From Niabella sp. (GTDB lineage Bacteria > Bacteroidota > Bacteroidia > Chitinophagales > Chitinophagaceae), in the NCBI GenBank assembly GCA_017744715.1, contig JAGIAT010000001.1, positions 372,001 through 436,000 of the forward strand: 64,000 bases of DNA, read 5' to 3'. Position numbers and translations under genes: made by a program. Positions 61,473 to 64,000 of this stretch are shown one piece after another; position 1 is the first letter of the stretch; every line of letters starts with the position of its first letter. The notes under the pieces were generated by a model. The model searched no databases and was not told the origin of the DNA. It saw nothing but the letters and a program-made list of their open reading frames with translations.

Positions 61473-62147
61473 ATGAAAACAAAATGGGTGTGGATACTGC
61501 TCCTGCTGGCAGCCTATAAAAGCGGCTCCGCCCAATGCGGGTATTATTTTTTTCAGAAGAACAAAACCATCACCATCGGGATCTTTAATAAAAAAGGGAG
61601 CTCCGATGGCAAAGTGGTATATAAAACGACGGAGATAACGGCTGGTGGCGGCAATAGTACCGCGGCATTACGTTCAGAGGTGTTTGACCGTAAAGACAAA
61701 TCCCTGGCAGTGTCTTCCGGAACCGTTCAATGCAAGGGTGGCGTACTGCTGATGGATATGAAAATGATGATGGCACCGCAACAAAGCGGACAATTGCAAT
61801 CGACCGAAGCCAGTGCCAAAGGCATGTACCTGGAGTATCCTTCATCTCTCAGTGTTGGACAGGACCTGAAAGACGGCAGTTTTGAAATGGATATGAAAAT
61901 GGCTACAGGTATCCCGGCTTCTGTGTCCCTGGATATTACGAATCGTCATGTGGAAGCAAAGGAAAAGGTGAGCACCCCGGCCGGCAGCTGGGATGCCTAT
62001 AAGATCACCTACCAGTCAAAAATGCTGATCAACATGGGTTTTGGAGTGCCCTTTAAAATGGAAACAACGGAATGGTTTGTGCCGGGCTTCGGAGTGGTGC
62101 GTACGGAATCGAAATACGGTAAAACGGAATTGATTTCCATTGAATAG
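61473..62147 (+). CDS. Exported protein of unknown function, DUF3108-like
   Basis: 224 residues. Signal peptide WVWILLLLAAYKSGSAQ, then a Cys-containing mature start (CGYYFFQKNKTITI). Mostly beta-strands: SLSVGQDLKDGSFEMDMKM, VSTPAGSWDAYKITYQS, MGFGVPFKMETTEWFVPGFG and VVRTESKYGKTEL. The AGxWxAYKI and EWFVPGFGVVR segments are typical of periplasmic DUF3108/TapB-like lipid-associated beta proteins in Bacteroidota. Single gene. Confidence 0.8.
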   Translation: MKTKWVWILLLLAAYKSGSAQCGYYFFQKNKTITIGIFNKKGSSDGKVVYKTTEITAGGGNSTAALRSEVFDRKDKSLAVSSGTVQCKGGVLLMDMKMMMAPQQSGQLQSTEASAKGMYLEYPSSLSVGQDLKDGSFEMDMKMATGIPASVSLDITNRHVEAKEKVSTPAGSWDAYKITYQSKMLINMGFGVPFKMETTEWFVPGFGVVRTESKYGKTELISIE

Positions 62148-62151
62148 AAGT

Positions 62152-62365
62152 TCTCACAGATTCCACAGATGCGCACAGATTTTAAATTATCCAATATTAT
62201 TTGTGGTATCTGCTACATCTGTGAGCGATGAAAAGGATGAGGCTTATCATGAGGATCCTCGAAAAAAAACTCAGCAAGCAATACCGAAAATAGTCTCACA
62301 GATTTCGTATATGCGCATATTCTAAAATACCCAATATCATCTGTGAGAATCTGTGATATCTGTGC
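62152..62365. repeat. Two copies of a CACAGAT-rich repeat
   Basis: Units at about 62152-62225 and 62294-62365 share the order CTCACAGATT...ATGCGCA...TAAA...CCAATAT...TGTG and end in ATCTGTGAG or ATCTGTG, complementary to their own start. The 516-bp spacer 62148-62663 has many isolated CACAGAT words and no convincing gene. Confidence 0.65.
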
Positions 62366-62663
62366 GCAAATGAAAGACAAGATTATCAAATGGCATTTGC
62401 ACGGCTGGAGCACCGACAAGGAAGTCATCTGCGAAGATCCCTGGGAAAAATCTGTGGAAATCAGCGGAAGACCCGCAGACCGGGAATCAAATAATTGTAC
62501 GCCGCTGATGCACAGATGACCCCCGTAGATACTGTTTACAGATCCTTTTAATTTACAGGAACCAAAAACAATCAGCGCATCTGCGGCAACGCCATCTGAA
62601 CACCAGCCCTGGTTATTATTGCTGCAATAACGCGTTTTAGATTCTATACATTACCTTAGCGGA

Positions 62664-64000
62664 ATGGAGAAAAAGTTATTTCTGTTAGACGCGTACGCGC
62701 TTGTTTTTCGCGCCTATTATGCACTCATCCGCAGTCCCCGCATCACCAGTAAAAATAAAAATACCAATGCCCAGTTCGGGTTTACCAATACCCTGGTAGA
62801 GCTGATCAATAAACAAAAACCCTCCCATATGGCCGTTTGTTTTGATACACACGCCCTTACGGAGCGCCATACGGATTATGCCGATTATAAGGCCAACCGC
62901 CAGGAAACACCGGAGGATATCATGATCGCCGTGCCGGACATCAAACGGATTATTAAAGGGTTTAATATACCCGTGATTGAGTCGGACGGTTATGAAGCGG
63001 ACGACATCATCGGAACCCTGAGTAAAAAAGCGGCTGCTGCGGGATATGATGTATTTATGGTAACGCCGGATAAGGATTACGGACAGCTGGTTACCGATAA
63101 AATAAAGATTTACAAACCCGGTTACCAGGGAGGTGATGTAGAGATTATGGGACCGGAGGAGGTGTGCGCCAAATGGAATATTAAAGACGTATCCCAGGTG
63201 ATCGATGTGCTGGGACTGATGGGGGATGCGGTTGACAATATCCCCGGAATTGCCGGCGTGGGAGAAAAAACAGCGGCTAAGCTGCTGGCGGAATATGAAA
63301 CCCTGGAGAATGTGGTCGCCAATGCGGAAAATATAAAAGGCGCCCTGGGCCGGAAAGTGCAGGAAGGAAAAGACCTGGCCATTCTTTCCAAAAAACTGGC
63401 CACCATTATCACGGATGTGCCGGTTGAATTTCATGAAGAGGATTTTCAGGTCAAGGACTGGAACAAAGAAGTATTAAAAGAAATTTTTGGGGAACTGGAA
63501 TTCAGGACCCTGGCCAAGCGCCTGCTGGGCGAAGAAGCTGGTGAGCTGGCGGCCCCGGCAGCAAAAACGCCGGCCGGCAAGGGCCTGCAGATCGACCTGT
63601 TTGGAAATGTGATCGGCGGTGGGGAAATAGCCGAACCGTTACCGGCGGAAACCGAGGCTGCTTCTGAAGGGTTTACAACCTTAAAAACCATTAAGGACAC
63701 CCAGCCGGTTTATACAGCTATTGTAGGTGAAGCGGCGATCGCTGAACTGGTACAAGAGCTGCTGCCGGTACCGGAAGTGTGTTTTGATACGGAAACCACC
63801 AATATTGACGCCAACCTTGCCGAACTGGTGGGCATGAGCTTTTCCATTAAAGCCGGAACCGGGTACTATATTCCCTGCCCGGCCGACCAGGAGGAAACAA
63901 AAAAAATACTGGCATTGCTGATGCCTTTATTTGAAGATGAAAGCAAACTCTGGATCGGCCAGAATTTAAAATACGACCTGCTGGTATTAAAATGGTATGA
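62664..64000 (+). CDS. polA: DNA polymerase I, 5' part (cut by window edge)
   Basis: 445 codons visible. The N-terminal 5'-3' exonuclease domain (about 1-290) begins KLFLLDAYALVFRAYYAL and has the metal-binding acidic clusters CFDTHALTERH, ESDGYEADDIIGTL and VTPDKDYGQLV, followed by the helix-hairpin-helix GDAVDNIPGIAGVGEKTA. After a linker, the 3'-5' proofreading domain starts at about 370 with intact CFDTETTNIDA and later QNLKYDLLVL, so proofreading is probably active. The polymerase domain lies outside the window. Confidence 0.97.
   Translation, partial: MEKKLFLLDAYALVFRAYYALIRSPRITSKNKNTNAQFGFTNTLVELINKQKPSHMAVCFDTHALTERHTDYADYKANRQETPEDIMIAVPDIKRIIKGFNIPVIESDGYEADDIIGTLSKKAAAAGYDVFMVTPDKDYGQLVTDKIKIYKPGYQGGDVEIMGPEEVCAKWNIKDVSQVIDVLGLMGDAVDNIPGIAGVGEKTAAKLLAEYETLENVVANAENIKGALGRKVQEGKDLAILSKKLATIITDVPVEFHEEDFQVKDWNKEVLKEIFGELEFRTLAKRLLGEEAGELAAPAAKTPAGKGLQIDLFGNVIGGGEIAEPLPAETEAASEGFTTLKTIKDTQPVYTAIVGEAAIAELVQELLPVPEVCFDTETTNIDANLAELVGMSFSIKAGTGYYIPCPADQEETKKILALLMPLFEDESKLWIGQNLKYDLLVLKWY

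Noticed and set aside
62370..62519. 49-codon plus-strand ORF (begins KDKIIKWHLHGW)
   Set aside because: Lies within CACAGAT-type repeats, ends in repeat sequence and has no recognisable similarity; chance ORF or remnant.
1..64000. tRNA and rRNA genes
   Set aside because: No T-loop/anticodon arm combinations or rRNA segments recognised by eye; a tRNAscan-SE run would settle it.

Overview
The window reads as chromosomal DNA of a Bacteroidota species, most likely of the family Chitinophagaceae. The evidence is SusC/SusD and TonB-dependent receptor loci, many lipoprotein signal peptides, a DUF4249 lipoprotein operon, promoter boxes of the TAnnTTTG type, and housekeeping genes (gatB, alaS, uvrB, polA) of Bacteroidota type. 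I see no rRNA, tRNA, CRISPR array, prophage or intact transposase gene. Species identity is inference.

Layout. 1-2.1 kb: the end of a radical SAM gene with a coupled 101-residue partner, then a small lipoprotein. 2.1-3.7 kb: a HerA-like ATPase. 3.8-10.8 kb: a tightly packed minus-strand outer-membrane operon (secreted protein, TonB receptor, DUF4249 lipoprotein, MG2/plug-like protein). 11-14.9 kb: kbl, a secreted alpha/beta hydrolase and an S10 serine carboxypeptidase. 15.1-36.1 kb: a 21 kb catabolic locus. One arm (minus strand) encodes a PQQ-type sugar dehydrogenase fused to cytochrome c, an NRAMP-like transporter without the usual metal motifs, an NAD-dependent epimerase/dehydratase and a DHDPS-family aldolase. 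The other arm encodes SusC, SusD, a heparinase II/III-type protein and a GntR/FCD regulator, then an SMP-30 lactonase, a class III aminotransferase, an enolase-superfamily dehydratase, an SDR, a ceramidase-like protein and a sodium:solute symporter. GTATAC-centred palindromes lie in both divergent intergenic regions of this locus and fit the general GntR operator signature, so the whole block may be one regulon for a glycan-derived sugar acid or amino sugar.

36.2-50.8 kb: mostly household functions: YceI, a TlpA-like thioredoxin, gatB, a PDZ protein, a voltage-gated K+ channel, alaS, mgsA and uvrB, separated by well-formed terminators and dispersed repeats. 50.8-59.2 kb: accessory DNA. A four-helix-bundle gene is bracketed by two copies of a repeat; an AT-rich pair of genes (unknown protein, XRE regulator) follows. 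Divergent from the XRE gene is a strong promoter, an apparent operator, and a roughly 240-nt leader able to form interlocking long stems upstream of two unrecognised proteins. This XRE/structured-RNA/two-protein module is the best candidate for an undescribed system. A GH9 glycosidase, a 58-residue small protein and a 208-bp MITE-like element with 22-bp terminal inverted repeats follow. 59.2-64 kb: an OmpA-family protein, a secreted protein, a repeat-rich spacer, and the 5' part of polA running off the window.
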